A DNA stretch of 64,000 nucleotides from Oenanthe sinensis (lineage: Eukaryota; Streptophyta; Magnoliopsida; Apiales; Apiaceae): assembly GCA_028671895.1 (NCBI GenBank), contig CM053809.1, positions 34,633,501-34,697,500 on the forward strand, read 5' to 3'. Of this stretch, positions 22,314-34,135 are shown in pieces. A model generated the notes under the pieces. It did not search any database, was not told the DNA's origin, and worked only from the letters and a program-made list of their open reading frames with translations. The position numbers and the translations under genes were made by a program. Position 1 is the stretch's first letter; the number at the start of each line of letters is the position of its first letter.

Positions 22314-25300
22314 TATAAGAGTAAGATTATTTTAACCAGAAAGTGTGTGTGTTGGTTTTGTAAGTATCTATCCAGTCTTTCTCCTCTTTTCATATGGTTT
22401 ATAATTTTCTTTCCAGTTATCAGATTATATTCATTTTATCGTTGAATCTATTTCCGGCCTACTCATTTGACTTGTTTTATATCAGTATATGAGTCTTTCG
22501 CTCACTGTCAGTATTTGTTTTGTTTTTATTTCCCGTGGCAGGTAAAAATACTTAAGTGCACTACTTTATGGGAGAGTGAGAACTGCTAATTTAGAGTAGT
22601 TTATTTTTTTTATTTTTTTGCATTTTATTAGACTCCTAGAATTTTATTCGAAATTAATACTTGTGGATTTAAATCCGAATTTGGATGATTCAGTTTATAT
22701 TTTAATTGTTGAACTGTAAGTTGGATTGGAAAAGTTATAATGTTTTATGAATTTTTGGAGAATTATTAATTATGTGGATTTAAATTTTGATTATTGTTGA
22801 GATGTTAAATCAACCGATCAAAAACCTAAAAAAAAAATCTTAGGTTAATGGAATTATAACATTTTAAGATATCTTTATATCCTTATATATTTTTATGTAA
22901 CTAAAATAACTATTTGTATTTTTCTATTTGTTTTGATGTTTTTCAGATTTACTTGCACGGGTTATTACTTGCAGATGAAAGAAGATGCATGAGCAAAATT
23001 TTGGTGTACAATATTTGTGATTATGTAATTTATTCTCTATAATGTGTTATTTATTCTCTATAATGTGTTATTGTCTAAATTTCTGTAGGAATATCTTTCT
23101 TATGATAATCGTAATTTAAGTTACGGTCCATGAGATTGGTTAAACATACATTTCGATTAAATGATAAACTTTGTGAATAAAAGAAACGCTCACAACCCCT
23201 AATTTTCTTAATTTTCTTGGAGATATGTATTTCAAATTATTTATCAATGAAAAGTTTTATCGTTTTAAAAAAAAAACTAAAAGGCTGAATCTTTTGATAT
23301 TTCGATGACTACTATATTCGATATTTTATAAAATTTATTTTATTATAAAATTTATTTTATTTATATTTATTTTTGTAATGGTTTAATTTTACTTAATATG
23401 ATTTGAAGAAAATATTATTATATTATTAATTAAATTGATGGATTACTATGCACAACTATAAAAATACTATAACGATAATTTTGTAGTTATATGTTTTATT
23501 TATTTTTATTGATATTGAACAAAAGTAGTGTAACATATAATATGTAGTATATTCTTTTTCGTTAATTTATTGTCATTTTTATTTTTGAATTAATACTTTT
23601 CCATCCTTATTTTTAATGTTTTCAAAAATCCAAGCTATAAATATATGAATAAATGGACAACAAGTGATACCTCAAAAAATCTCATTAAATTATTTTTGTA
23701 ACTTGATTATGACTACTAAATTGTTATTAATTACAGTATATAATATATGATCCAGTCGAAATAAACCAAAAGCAAGACGAATGCTATTTTAAATTGAATT
23801 GACAAATATTCTAATCTTTTTTGATAGATTGAAAGGTGGTGGACAAGTTGTATACAAGTGTACAACTCTTATCATCTATGAAAATAACATTGTCAAATAA
23901 AGACGGGGCTAAACTCATTTAATAATAAAATATTTTGAGAAGGACTATTATTATTTTTTAAGATTTTTAAGATTTTAGTTGAGTTTATAATAAAAATTTA
24001 TACCGATTTTCGATTATCAAAGCTAATTATCTACCCTAAACATGATGATTTTTTAATGAAATAGATGATAGTATAATGACAAATATAATTAATTTATTCC
24101 TAGAGGAAAAAGTTACGAGGAGAGTGGAAATTACAAGCTGAGTAGAAAAGTTATTTTATTAAATGATTTTGGTATATAAACGGGAGGATCAAAATCATAA
24201 TCATTCAATTGTTTGATTATGAATTGGGCGATGAATTTGACTCCTTGTTCATGTATAGATAACAATATGTTTCATCTTAATATCAATACATGCACCCAAA
24301 ACCAAGCAATAATAGCATCCCATTATAATATTAACAACTAACTTAAAAATTAATTTATAATTTTGTTATACATTATATAAAGGTGGGAATCTTTTAACGT
24401 GCTAATTATTTATACGTGAGGCAGTTAAAAAACTACTCCTTATGTAGGACAATTTGGTACTTTTCCTCCCGGTCCCCAATTCTTTAATTATTTTCGTAAG
24501 AAAGCCTAGGTCAATATATGTGGGCTTGAATAAGTTAAGCTAGATATTTATATATACAGTATGTGTTTGTCTGCCATTACAACAAATACACAATCTCATA
24601 TTGATCACGAATTTAACGGGATCAAGTTGTCGTTTTTGCATAGATTTGAGAGAATCAAAGAAGCAATATCACATTATCATGCCATAAATAATAGGAAAAT
24701 TACATGGATAAGACTTACGTAGATCGATTATTATTCGCAAGTGTAACGTGAATATATATAAATAGGGAAGAAATATCTTTACGCAATATTTAGATATAGA
24801 TTAATTTTTTTCCTCAAATGATGTAACATGAGATATGTCTTATTTTCACATATCATTACTTGGAAAATTACTCGTTAGACGATAATCAGGATTTGAGACA
24901 ATTTTTGAGATATCTAACATTTCTCATAAATATATTAAAATAAATTATATATACTCAATATTAGGCTTGAATAATCCTATTATAGGTATTTTCAATTTAA
25001 ATAAACAAATGTAACGTCTGTAATTTTATTTTTTTGCTATATAACGTCTCTAGAAGTATATATATTCGTAAACTAACATTAATTAATCCATAAAGTCGTG
25101 TGGAAAGTACAGAAAATTGAAATATATTCCGTCCATATCGATCTATGATCTATACATGCATGTTTTGTACATTATTCAAATTGCGTGGATTTGACATTCT
25201 TTAACAAAAAGTTCTCGTGATATTTGAAAAATAATATAGAAGCCGCCTCAACTTGGCCCCGACGTAAAATAATCATATTATTATATAACAAAAATTGTAA

Positions 25301-25747
25301 AAAAAATTAATTTTTTTTGGTGCTGATACATGCGCACCCTAAATTTATTTATCTACATCCCATTTAAATTTTGGACTGAAATACCCTTCTTAACATTTTT
25401 AATATTGTATAGTTTAATGATCAATATCAGCCTTTTTTTTGTGCCAGGTAAAAAATTGTTGAACGTACTTCTGGTGTAGTAGTAGACTTTTTGTATTAAT
25501 CCTATCTTGTGTAGATATAATCACTCCTTAATCTTCTCCATCTTTAAATCCCTTTCCCTCTTGCATTCTACAATTCTTTGTTTATTTATGTAAGTCATCT
25601 ATATACATATACACTTGTGTTTATTCTTTTCTTTATTTATCATCATAAGCAGCTTTTATTTAGTTCTCTCTTTTGTTCTGAGCAAGCCTAAACGACCTCA
25701 TATTCTCATTGTATACATCTGTTCTGTCGTTGTTAAAGACCATAATC
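22314..25747. other. AT-rich gap upstream of the MAGL-like gene
   Basis: No coding gene recognised. Around 22490-22560 the words TTTCGCTCACTG...CCCGTGGCAGGTAAAA resemble the leader of the Ty3-type LTR seen at 42.6 kb. The last few hundred bases should contain the hydrolase promoter and 5' UTR. Confidence 0.35.
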
Positions 25748-27692
25748 ATGGTAAGTATGCATTCGTTTTTTTTCAACTAGTAGTATATATGTTTTCATGC
25801 ATGAGTGTGCTGATCTTTTTGTCTTCAGTTTGATTCTTTCGTGTCTGATTTGTTTTTCTTTTGATATGTTCGTCAGGAGACTGGGACTGAAAGTGTTATA
25901 CATGAAGAGGTATGTATAACACATGTAGATTATCTGTGTATTTTTTTAATATTGAGGATTTAGTTGGTTACTAATTTAGTTATGATCTTTATGCAGGAAT
26001 ACATAATGAATTCGAGAAAAATGAAGCTTTTTACTTGTAGATGGTTACCTAGTTCTGAGCCAAAGGGTCTGATCTTTCTCTGCCATGGTTATGCTATGGA
26101 GTGCAGCATCTTTATGAGAGGTCAGTAATATAAATCACAGGTTTGCAGTTTGTAAGGGGAGCTATTGCATATATATTTGTTTGTCGAAAGCCGTTGACTA
26201 GGGTCGTTGACTAAATGAAAAATAAGTTTTGCTGACATGAGGATGAATGCAAATGCAGATACAGGGATTAGACTTGCAAAAGCAGGGTATGCAGTTTATG
26301 GTATGGACTATGAAGGTCATGGAAAGTCATCTGGGCTGCAGGGTTATGTTCCGGATTTCGATGCTCTAGTAACAGATTGTTCGGATCATTTTACAAGCAT
26401 TTGTGGTAAGTTTAAATCAATTTTTCGAGACCATAAGTTTGAGTTTTGATTTGTCGGAGGCAGAGTCCCTTTTCAATTGTCAAATTATTAAGCCAAAAAA
26501 ATAAAATAATTAATTAATTACACTGTTATGTCGACATATGCAGAAAGGAAAGAGAACTCGAAGAAGCTGAGGTTTATTATGGGAGAATCAATGGGTGGAG
26601 CAGTTGTGCTCCTTTTACACAGGAAAAAGCCAGCCTTTTGGGATGGTGCCATTCTACTTGCTCCTATGTGCAAGGTCTCTCTCTTTTTCTCTGTACAAAC
26701 ACACATGTATATGGATTTATGTGCGCGTTCTGTTTTTACATGCTCACTGTTATTCTGGAAGTAAGATCTTCATTGGAAAAGAATTTTTAAGGAAAAATTA
26801 ACAAATACTGTCTATTTACTTAAAATTTCGAACATTATGTTCATATGTTAAGCCGTGTTATTATCTATATATTCAGATTGCAGATGATGTAAGGCCAAAC
26901 AAATTGGTGGTTTCTGTTCTGACCAAGCTTTCTCGGGTAATACCTACATGGAAAATTATTCCGACTCCAGATATTGTTGATCTTGCCTTCAGAGATCCTG
27001 AAGTAAGAAAAGAGGTACAGCATCTATCTAGTCCCTAAAGTTAATCATTTGTTAAGAAAGAAACAAGTGATACTAATTTTTTTTTAATGTCTTTCTATGA
27101 TAGGTACGATCCAGTCCGTATTGCTACAAAGGGCGTCCTCGGCTACAAACTGCTTACCAACTACTAAATGTTAGCATGGATATTGAAAAAAGACTTCAAG
27201 AGGTAATAACCGTGATTTTTCATTTAGATCAGTGTCTTTTCTTTTTTAACAAGACAGAATAAGTAGCTAAAAGGTCTACTGAGAACAAATTTTGACTTGT
27301 TTGAAGAAAAAAAAGAGTTTAGCGAAATGACAAATACAAGTTGAAGTGTGTTATCAGAGAATGTATTGTTAACTCGCTCTATTACCTGGCAGGTTTCGTT
27401 ACCTTTCCTTCTTCTTCATGGTGGAGATGACAAAGTGACCGATCCATCAGTGAGCAAACTTCTTAATGAAAAGGCGATCAGCTCTGACAAGACCTTCAAA
27501 TTGTACCCTGGAATGTGGCATTCCCTTTCCCGCGGGGAGACAGCTGAAAATACAGAAATTGTGTTTGCTGACATTATCAAATGGTTAGATGAGAAAACGG
27601 TCATGACAAATGCAAAATTGGAAAGAGAGCTGAAATCTGAAAATGATATTCTTCACGCAGATAGCTCCGACAAAACAATACTTATAGATTAG
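25748..27692 (+). CDS. Monoacylglycerol-lipase-like alpha/beta hydrolase
   Basis: Eight coding exons: 25748-25750 (ATG alone), 25877-25909, 25997-26120, 26259-26405, 26544-26674, 26877-27014, 27104-27202 and 27393-27692. All introns are GT-AG and phases agree; the product is 324 aa. Family: plant MAGL/caffeoylshikimate-esterase-like Hydrolase_4 enzymes, which cleave monoacylglycerols or related esters. The oxyanion HG is at His42-Gly43. The nucleophile elbow GESMGG has Ser118. Acid Asp238 lies in HGGDDKVTDP and His268 in YPGMWHSL. There is no signal peptide, so it is likely cytosolic or peripheral to membranes. The substrate cannot be told from sequence; it looks closer to the MAGL branch than to CSE itself. 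The gene stands alone between repeat-rich flanks. Confidence 0.93.
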
Positions 27693-30373
27693 CAGAAGCT
27701 CCAAAACGACACAAATGAAGAACTGCATTGCGGTTAATGGTTATATACTTATATTATTCCACCAGTTATCATCGTATAGCCTTGCTGGTTGTTACTCGTG
27801 CATATTAATTTTACAAGGAGTACTGCTTATCAGTGAATCATCAATTACTTATCATCTATCTTGCATAATTACCAAAATTCCATGGTCATACAAAATTTTA
27901 AATAAAGCGAAATGCTAAATGCTAAATGCTAGTGCTCCCAAAATAGTAACAAAATGAATTTATCAACACAAGAGATTGATAATCATTAATTTGATTTACT
28001 GTCCACAAAACAGATAATCAATGGTCAACGGCATGATCAAGATCCCAGAAATATTTCAGTTTATGCAAGCTTATCTTTATTTCTCATTTTAAAAAAATAT
28101 CCCAGGTGATCGATAATGTGACTTAATAGAGTACAAGAAGACTAGCATTAAAAAACCACCGGATTACAAGAAGATTAGACTGCTGTGTCACACACTGACC
28201 TATTCAACCATATCATTTAGAACTAAAGCAATTATATTAATACTACATAAATTTTATGCTAAAAATTTCATGGACGACGATTATAAAACATCTAAAGATA
28301 CCTAATCCTTTGTTGTACAATTATTAACTTGTCATTCATAGATAATGATTGAGAGAGATGCATCAGGTTACTTGCGTCGCGTGCATGTACAGATAACTAT
28401 GAGTTCAACCCAAGATTTCAAAGATCGAGTGTTATTTAACGAATTTTGTAATTAAATAAATCAGATGTACCTGTGTTCATCAACTACTTTCAAATTACAT
28501 TCATATATATAAGCAAAACATGGTGAGGTCAAATCATGATTCCACCTAGTTGCGTACTGAACTAGTTCCACCTTTCTTTAAAATAAGAACGGATAAAAAA
28601 GCAAAACGTAACGTAACCAAACATGTGCAGTATCTCCCGCTCATGCAGAACAGAGAGACATTTGTTATTATTGAAAGGAAATCTCAGAATGCTAAGTATA
28701 TCAACACAGTGGGTTCTTTGACAGCTCATATGTGCACTATAAGAGCTACCGCAGCTCATTCAACAGTCATGATATTCCAGAAACAGATTCCCTGAGATTC
28801 CATACCCTCTGTTTAAACAAGAAAAAACAGTGAATATATAATCTTACATGACATGATGGAGATGGGATAAACAAGGTCTAGGCGTACGATTTAACCATTG
28901 CCATCGACAATACAACAGATGAACAGACCCTGAAGATGGCCTTTGTGGAAGGATCATGTTGACATTATTATTTCCTTCGTTAATCTTCATAATTTCTGCC
29001 AGAGAGGATATTTAGCAAAGTTTACAGCATCAGTTTTTTCTCTTTTATTAATGTTAACCTTTTTTATTATGAATAATTTACTAACTACGTCCAGCAGCCT
29101 AGCTCATCATACTAAAACAACTCAATAGCCTCTAGATTGTTAAGATCAATCTAAACAACAACAAACACATGCACATGTTTGTTTATTTGTTTAGATCAAT
29201 CCAGCTACACCAGGCTCCTTGTTGACCCTTTTGTTACTAAAAGATATACATGCTAATTGTTTGCGTTTTATGGAGACAATTTCAAGATAAAAATAGATTT
29301 GTTTATACTTTTTTTTTACTATCTCTGGCTTAGATTTGTTTATACTTGTTTAACAACATTCGAGTTTGGCTTCAATATAGAGTTTTTTTCGAAGTTTGTT
29401 TTATATAATTTAAAACAATAACAAAGAAACAATCGCCTCTCCTCTCGTTTAAGTATCTCTATCGCATGTAGTTTTCTCCGTATCTCATAGATTGACAGAG
29501 AAGAATTAAATTGTCTGTACAAGCTTATGGAAAATAATTTAGTTTCATGCTAACTGCGGCACTTATAAATTTTTTAAATATGTGGTTAACGCTTAGGTGA
29601 ATCACAAGTTCTTCCTCTTTTCTTCTTTATGCTAACTAATCAAAAGTTCTCCATTTATACCTAACTCTCCACAATTCACATATGATGTTATTATATTTTT
29701 GTAATATATATAAATATTTTGCTATTTTATTGTAATATAGATTATTAGAGTTGAACTTAAGTTGTACATCTGTTAACCTCACACTTGTGTCTATTTTTAT
29801 CGATTGGATCCCATTTGGATTTTTTTAATTACAAATTTCATCAATTGATGATGAATTTTAGAATGTTATGCCTCACCTGCAACTTTGACGACGTTTAGAT
29901 ATTTAACTTGGGGTTTTTCATTTTCTTTAGCCGTCAGACGATAGTTTTTATGCCACTCCTCAATACATACAGGTCACTTTTATAAATTTCGAAGCAACTT
30001 CACGTCACTTTTTTACCATGTAACCAACCGTACTCTAATTGTGACCTTTAAAATTACAAAGTTACCTGGCTCAATATATGTCTAGTCATAGCCCATAGGA
30101 AATTCAAACCAACATTATCTGAAATGTGATCATCAAATGATTGATCAAATGATCAGCACAGAAAATTATCTCAAGACAATTCATTTTTCTCTCAACTAAG
30201 AAATAAACCTTACTGTTGCAGGGAGGGAGGGAGGGAGGGGCTATCCTCAGTTTGAGCTAACAGAAGGAATTAGGTATTTTCCCAACAAATCACAAATAAA
30301 AAAAGTGGGTGAATGATGCAGCAACAACTCCATCACATCAGCTCCACTTCTTATTTCATGTTGCCCTTCAAAC
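27693..30373. other. Intergenic gap between hydrolase and first dirigent gene
   Basis: About 2.7 kb. Short open frames (such as 28550-28795) lack family features and are ignored. The 3' UTR of the hydrolase lies at the left and the dirigent promoter at the right. The only structured feature noted is the G-run at 30221-30240. Confidence 0.4.
30221..30240 (+). promoter_or_regulatory. G-quadruplex-type GGGA tract upstream of dirigent gene
   Basis: Five G-runs of three or more separated by single A bases (four GGGA units then GGGG), about 135 bp upstream of the TATA box. The pattern can fold as a parallel G-quadruplex; any regulatory role is inference. Confidence 0.55.
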
Positions 30374-30380
30374 TATAAAT
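30374..30380 (+). promoter_or_regulatory. TATA box of dirigent gene 1
   Basis: TATAAAT, about 106 bp before the chosen ATG, leaving room for a leader of about 70 nt. Confidence 0.65.
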
Positions 30381-30479
30381 ACTAACAATAACAATCCTTA
30401 AAATTCATCAACACAAGTCACCTGACCCTTGAACCTCACTTGCATCTGTGCATCTCTACTCACTTGTGACTCTAACAAA

Positions 30480-31586
30480 ATGACCAAACTTCAGCTACAC
30501 AGCTCAAACATAGTCAAAACGACTACATACCTCTTGTTGCTAGCCATTATGCTTGGTTGTGCAAGCTCAGCTCGGATTCTCGAGGGAGCAGACCCCCAAT
30601 TCCCTATCCCCGTCGATCAGCCAGTGGCATCTGATCCACCTGCAATTGATAATCCTGAACAGGCACCGGTGGTAATACCAGCCACAGCTGCCACTTCACC
30701 TGTCACTAATGTGGCACCTATAGAGGAGCCTGCCCTCCCATTACCTAGTGTCCCCGGACCTGTCATCCCACCAATTGCCACAACTGCACCTGTTACAGAT
30801 GTTGCACCAGTAGCAACCCCAACCACCACATTACCAAGTGGGCCTGCGGCAACAGCAGCCACTGGGGCGAGCACCACAGGTCATCCCGAGGCCTCACTAG
30901 CCTTCTTTATGCATGATGTCCTTGGTGGAACTCATCCATCAGGCCGAGTGGTCACAGGAATCATAGCCAACTCTGACAATAACGGTCTCCCATTTTCTAA
31001 AGCCAACAATCAAATATTTCCCATCAATGGTGGTGTGCCACTAAACAACATAAATAACCTTGTCAACAACAACAATGTTCCCTTCCTTGCAGGACTTAAT
31101 GGTTCTCCAAGCTCAACGAATTTACATAATACTGGTAACAACAATGTCGTCAGCGGTGGCAATCAATTACCATTTGTCTCCGCAGGGCAACTTCCTGCGG
31201 GAATAACACTCCAGCAGCTAATGTTTGGCACCATAACAGTTGTGGATAATGATCTGACCGAGGGGCACGAGCTTGGATCATCTGTGTTGGGAAAAGGGCA
31301 AGGATTTTACCTATCAAGTTCTCTCGACGGTACTAGCCATACACTAGCACTGACAACACTGTTCCATAACGGAGATCATGAGCATGTTGATGATTCTATA
31401 AGCTTCTTTGGAATTCATCGGACAGGTTCACCCATTTCTGAAATTGCAGTCATCGGAGGGACTGGAAAGTATCAGCATGCGAAAGGGTATGCAACTATTG
31501 AAAGTCTTCATCAGGTTGACCAGCATACTACGGATGGTGTTGAAACAGTGACACACTTCACAGTATACCTCACATATGAGGTCTAG
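30480..31586 (+). CDS. Dirigent protein, ESB1/DIR-e type, with Pro/Ala-rich linker
   Basis: Single exon, 368 aa. The ATG at 30480 is the first in frame; the frame extends upstream only to a TTG. A hydrophobic signal peptide (about residues 1-31, ending near GCASSA) indicates secretion to the cell wall. A Pro/Ala/Thr-rich linker (about 40-135) precedes the dirigent domain, which opens SLAFFMHDVLGGTHPSGR. An Asn-rich insertion follows, then LMFGTITVVDNDLTEGHELG, the family signature. The protein ends FTVYLTYEV. Dirigent proteins steer coupling of phenoxy radicals. The ESB1-like clade with N-terminal extension includes proteins needed for lignin deposition in Casparian strips, so a wall-lignin role is likely but inferred. 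A related gene lies 4.2 kb away on the other strand. Confidence 0.92.
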   Translation: MTKLQLHSSNIVKTTTYLLLLAIMLGCASSARILEGADPQFPIPVDQPVASDPPAIDNPEQAPVVIPATAATSPVTNVAPIEEPALPLPSVPGPVIPPIATTAPVTDVAPVATPTTTLPSGPAATAATGASTTGHPEASLAFFMHDVLGGTHPSGRVVTGIIANSDNNGLPFSKANNQIFPINGGVPLNNINNLVNNNNVPFLAGLNGSPSSTNLHNTGNNNVVSGGNQLPFVSAGQLPAGITLQQLMFGTITVVDNDLTEGHELGSSVLGKGQGFYLSSSLDGTSHTLALTTLFHNGDHEHVDDSISFFGIHRTGSPISEIAVIGGTGKYQHAKGYATIESLHQVDQHTTDGVETVTHFTVYLTYEV

Positions 31587-32794
31587 ACTCTAAGAGTGTA
31601 TTTTCTTAAGTCAAATGTTCTGTTTCTTTCTTTAAGTTTGTACCTGTGGACTCTTTATCTTCTTGTGTGCTTAATTTGTGTATCTAGTGTCTATAACTAA
31701 TGTTGTCTTGATTAATTATATGCAAAAGACATTCGACAGTTTGCACTTCTTTAAACATAACACAAGCAGTTGCTTAAGTCATGAATAGCCGTCAGAGATT
31801 ATTATAAAATTTATAAATGAATTGGAACATACAATGGAAGAACTGCATCAACTGTGCTACAAATATTTGGACTAAGAATCGTTCATGAAAAGAAAAGATG
31901 ACTATGACTAGATTAAATAACAAACCAGTTAACATATTCCTTCTATAAATATACATCTTATAATAAAAGAACTAAAAATATTCGATAGAGGTTTATTAAC
32001 CATAACAAATTATGCTATAGCATTCGCATACTTGATACATGATTAGGTACGACTAGTCTAACATACTCCTTTAATTTTTTTTCCATATCTGAGTACAAAA
32101 CACCAGGCCAGTTAACTTTCATATGCAACATAGACAAGTGCATAGACCATGATTCTTGGTTTCTATATAATGTTTCAAGGAAGGTGATTCGCAAAGGTCC
32201 AATTTTATCTAAACATGAGAATTGAAATTCCTCATCATAAGTTTCAATATGTCGAAGCCCGAAGAGACAGAAGAGAAGGATGAAAGAAAACAAACAACAT
32301 GATTGTTGAGAAGAACAGGTACCGAAGAATGCCGAACTTTGTCAAGAAGCTAGAATAAAGGAATGGAATAGGCAAGCCCTATAATAAAAAAGGACTACAA
32401 CAGTATAACATATAAAATATATGCCACTGCAAAAGTTCTATCGTTACCAATAAAATGAGCAGACTCCGAAATAGACAATAGAAACCGAAGCTATCTAAAA
32501 CAAAAGAAGCTTAAAAAATGCTTACAGTTCTACAATTAGAGCTACAATCGTTACGAAATCAACCGATTATCCAACAGCACAGTAAATCGACATAATTAAA
32601 ATTCAGCTTGAAAAAACCAGAAATAACAAAATTCAACAATTTCCGTAACAAACAAGCGAAAAATCACTAATATTAAACGAAAACATCCATATTATATAAC
32701 ATCATAGCAAATCCATAAAATCCAATACAAACAATCTAGACAACAAATTCAACGGTTTCGAAAACAGAAACACATACAATCACTAACAATCCAA
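31587..32794. other. Gap between dirigent 1 and INH3, with an unassigned ORF
   Basis: Contains the 3' UTRs of two convergent genes. One minus-strand frame at 32293-32015 (92 codons, ending SSMRML) has mixed, protein-like composition but no family I recognise, no clear start and no partner exon. It could be a gene fragment or chance. Confidence 0.25.
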
Positions 32795-33088
32795 TCAACC
32801 GGAGCTTTTCGAAGAACAAGCGTGGTCCTTATCATGATGATGATGATGATGACGACGATCATCATCATCGTCGCTAGTATCTTCATCAAAAGGCTTATCT
32901 TTATGAAAAATACAGCATTTCTTGGAGCTTTTTTTCTGGAGAAACTCGTTATCGACGGTGCCTTCTTTCCAAGAAACCTTTTTTTTCTTGCGATTGAGTG
33001 TTAAAACTAGGGTTTGTGGCGGTGGTTGTTGCGAAGGCGAGGCTGATTGAGATTGGGTTTCTAGGGTTACCGTTGTTGTCATCGACAT
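32795..33088 (-). CDS. Type 1 protein phosphatase inhibitor-3 (PPP1R11/INH3) homologue
   Basis: Single exon, 97 aa. The first ATG in frame is at 33088; codons upstream of it offer only a TTG. The core KKVSWKEGTVDNEFLQKKSS contains the KVSW motif, a variant of the RVxF docking motif for protein phosphatase 1. The Cys-containing KKCCIFHKDKPFDED block that defines inhibitor-3 follows. The tail is acidic then His-rich, ending CSSKSSG. Inhibitor-3 is a small, intrinsically disordered, heat-stable regulator of PP1; in Arabidopsis INH3 is essential early in embryo development (family knowledge). It is convergent with dirigent gene 1. Confidence 0.93.
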   Translation of the reverse strand: MSMTTTVTLETQSQSASPSQQPPPQTLVLTLNRKKKKVSWKEGTVDNEFLQKKSSKKCCIFHKDKPFDEDTSDDDDDRRHHHHHHDKDHACSSKSSG

Positions 33089-34135
33089 TCTCGATTTGTT
33101 GTTGCTCAAATGCTCAATCCCAATTTTAACAATTAGATGATCAAGATGCTGTTATTTTATGCTCCTCCATCCAATTTCAGCTTTTGTTATTCATTTTTAC
33201 CTCTTCTTTTCCATTTTTTATTTTAATCATCATTACAAATAATTATTATTTGTTTTGTGTTCTAACCCCCTTCATTTACTTTTATAAAAATATTATTATA
33301 ATTATCGTTCCAAACTTTTACAAATTATCGTATATATTTAATATCTAAGTCATTATTTTTTCAAATATGCAAGCGCATTTGAAATAAGGCAGCATAATTA
33401 TCTATCCGTTATAATTTTCGCGCATAAAGAAAAAACTCTAAAACAGCATTAAAATAAGTGTACAAATGACGTGACCCTTGAATTTATAAAAAAAATTTTG
33501 TTAAACTTATTCGGAGAAATTTATAATAGATAAATGGTTCCAACAAGCGATCGTGGGACCCTTGAAATAATGTGATCTTAATTTAAATTAAATATTATTA
33601 ATAAGATTGATTTAAATAATTTTGTTATATAAACAAGGAAAATAATATAAATAATGAGATTTATATATTTTTAAATACCTTTCGATTTACACGGTGTCAA
33701 ATCTTTTGTCTTGTTTAATTTATTATTATTAATTTAATCGAATTCTAATAACAGTTTACATATATTATATAATTAAAAGAATATTAAAATTATATTATAA
33801 CAAAATATATCTACTTTAAAATTATCTGTTTCAGGGCTTTGGCCCCCGGCCACAGTGATCTTTGAACAAGTGTCATACCCAGCTTGTCCATTGCACGTCT
33901 CACAATGTGAACAAACCTATACATACTGAATGTCTCTCTTCTTCTTCTGTAATTCTCTTGTTAACAGGTATTTAGTGAGTGCTTTACTTACCAGATATAA
34001 TATCATTTCACAATCTTAATTTAGTTGTACCAATAACTTTATAGTTAAATCATGGTTCATGAAAATACTATACTACAAAACTCAGAATATTTATGTATTA
34101 ATGCTAATAATGAATACAGTACATAATGAGTAGTA
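33089..34135. other. AT-rich gap between INH3 and F-box gene
   Basis: INH3 promoter at the left and F-box 3' region at the right. A GC-richer patch at 33835-33920 can be read on the minus strand as a short Cys-rich frame, but without supporting exons it is not called. Confidence 0.35.

Noticed and set aside
28550..28795. 81-codon plus-strand frame
   Set aside because: No recognised motif, no splice partners, AT-rich context; probably chance.
30429..30479. Longer N-terminus for dirigent gene 1
   Set aside because: The extra 17 codons begin at TTG, and the ATG at 30480 gives a normal signal peptide with a TATA box about 106 bp upstream.
30617..30877. 86-codon minus-strand frame rich in Gly/Ala/Val
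   Set aside because: Antisense to the Pro/Ala linker of dirigent gene 1.
33835..33920. Short Cys-rich frame resembling a zinc-binding fragment
   Set aside because: A single short segment with no flanking exons or stable start; likely coincidence in a slightly GC-richer patch.
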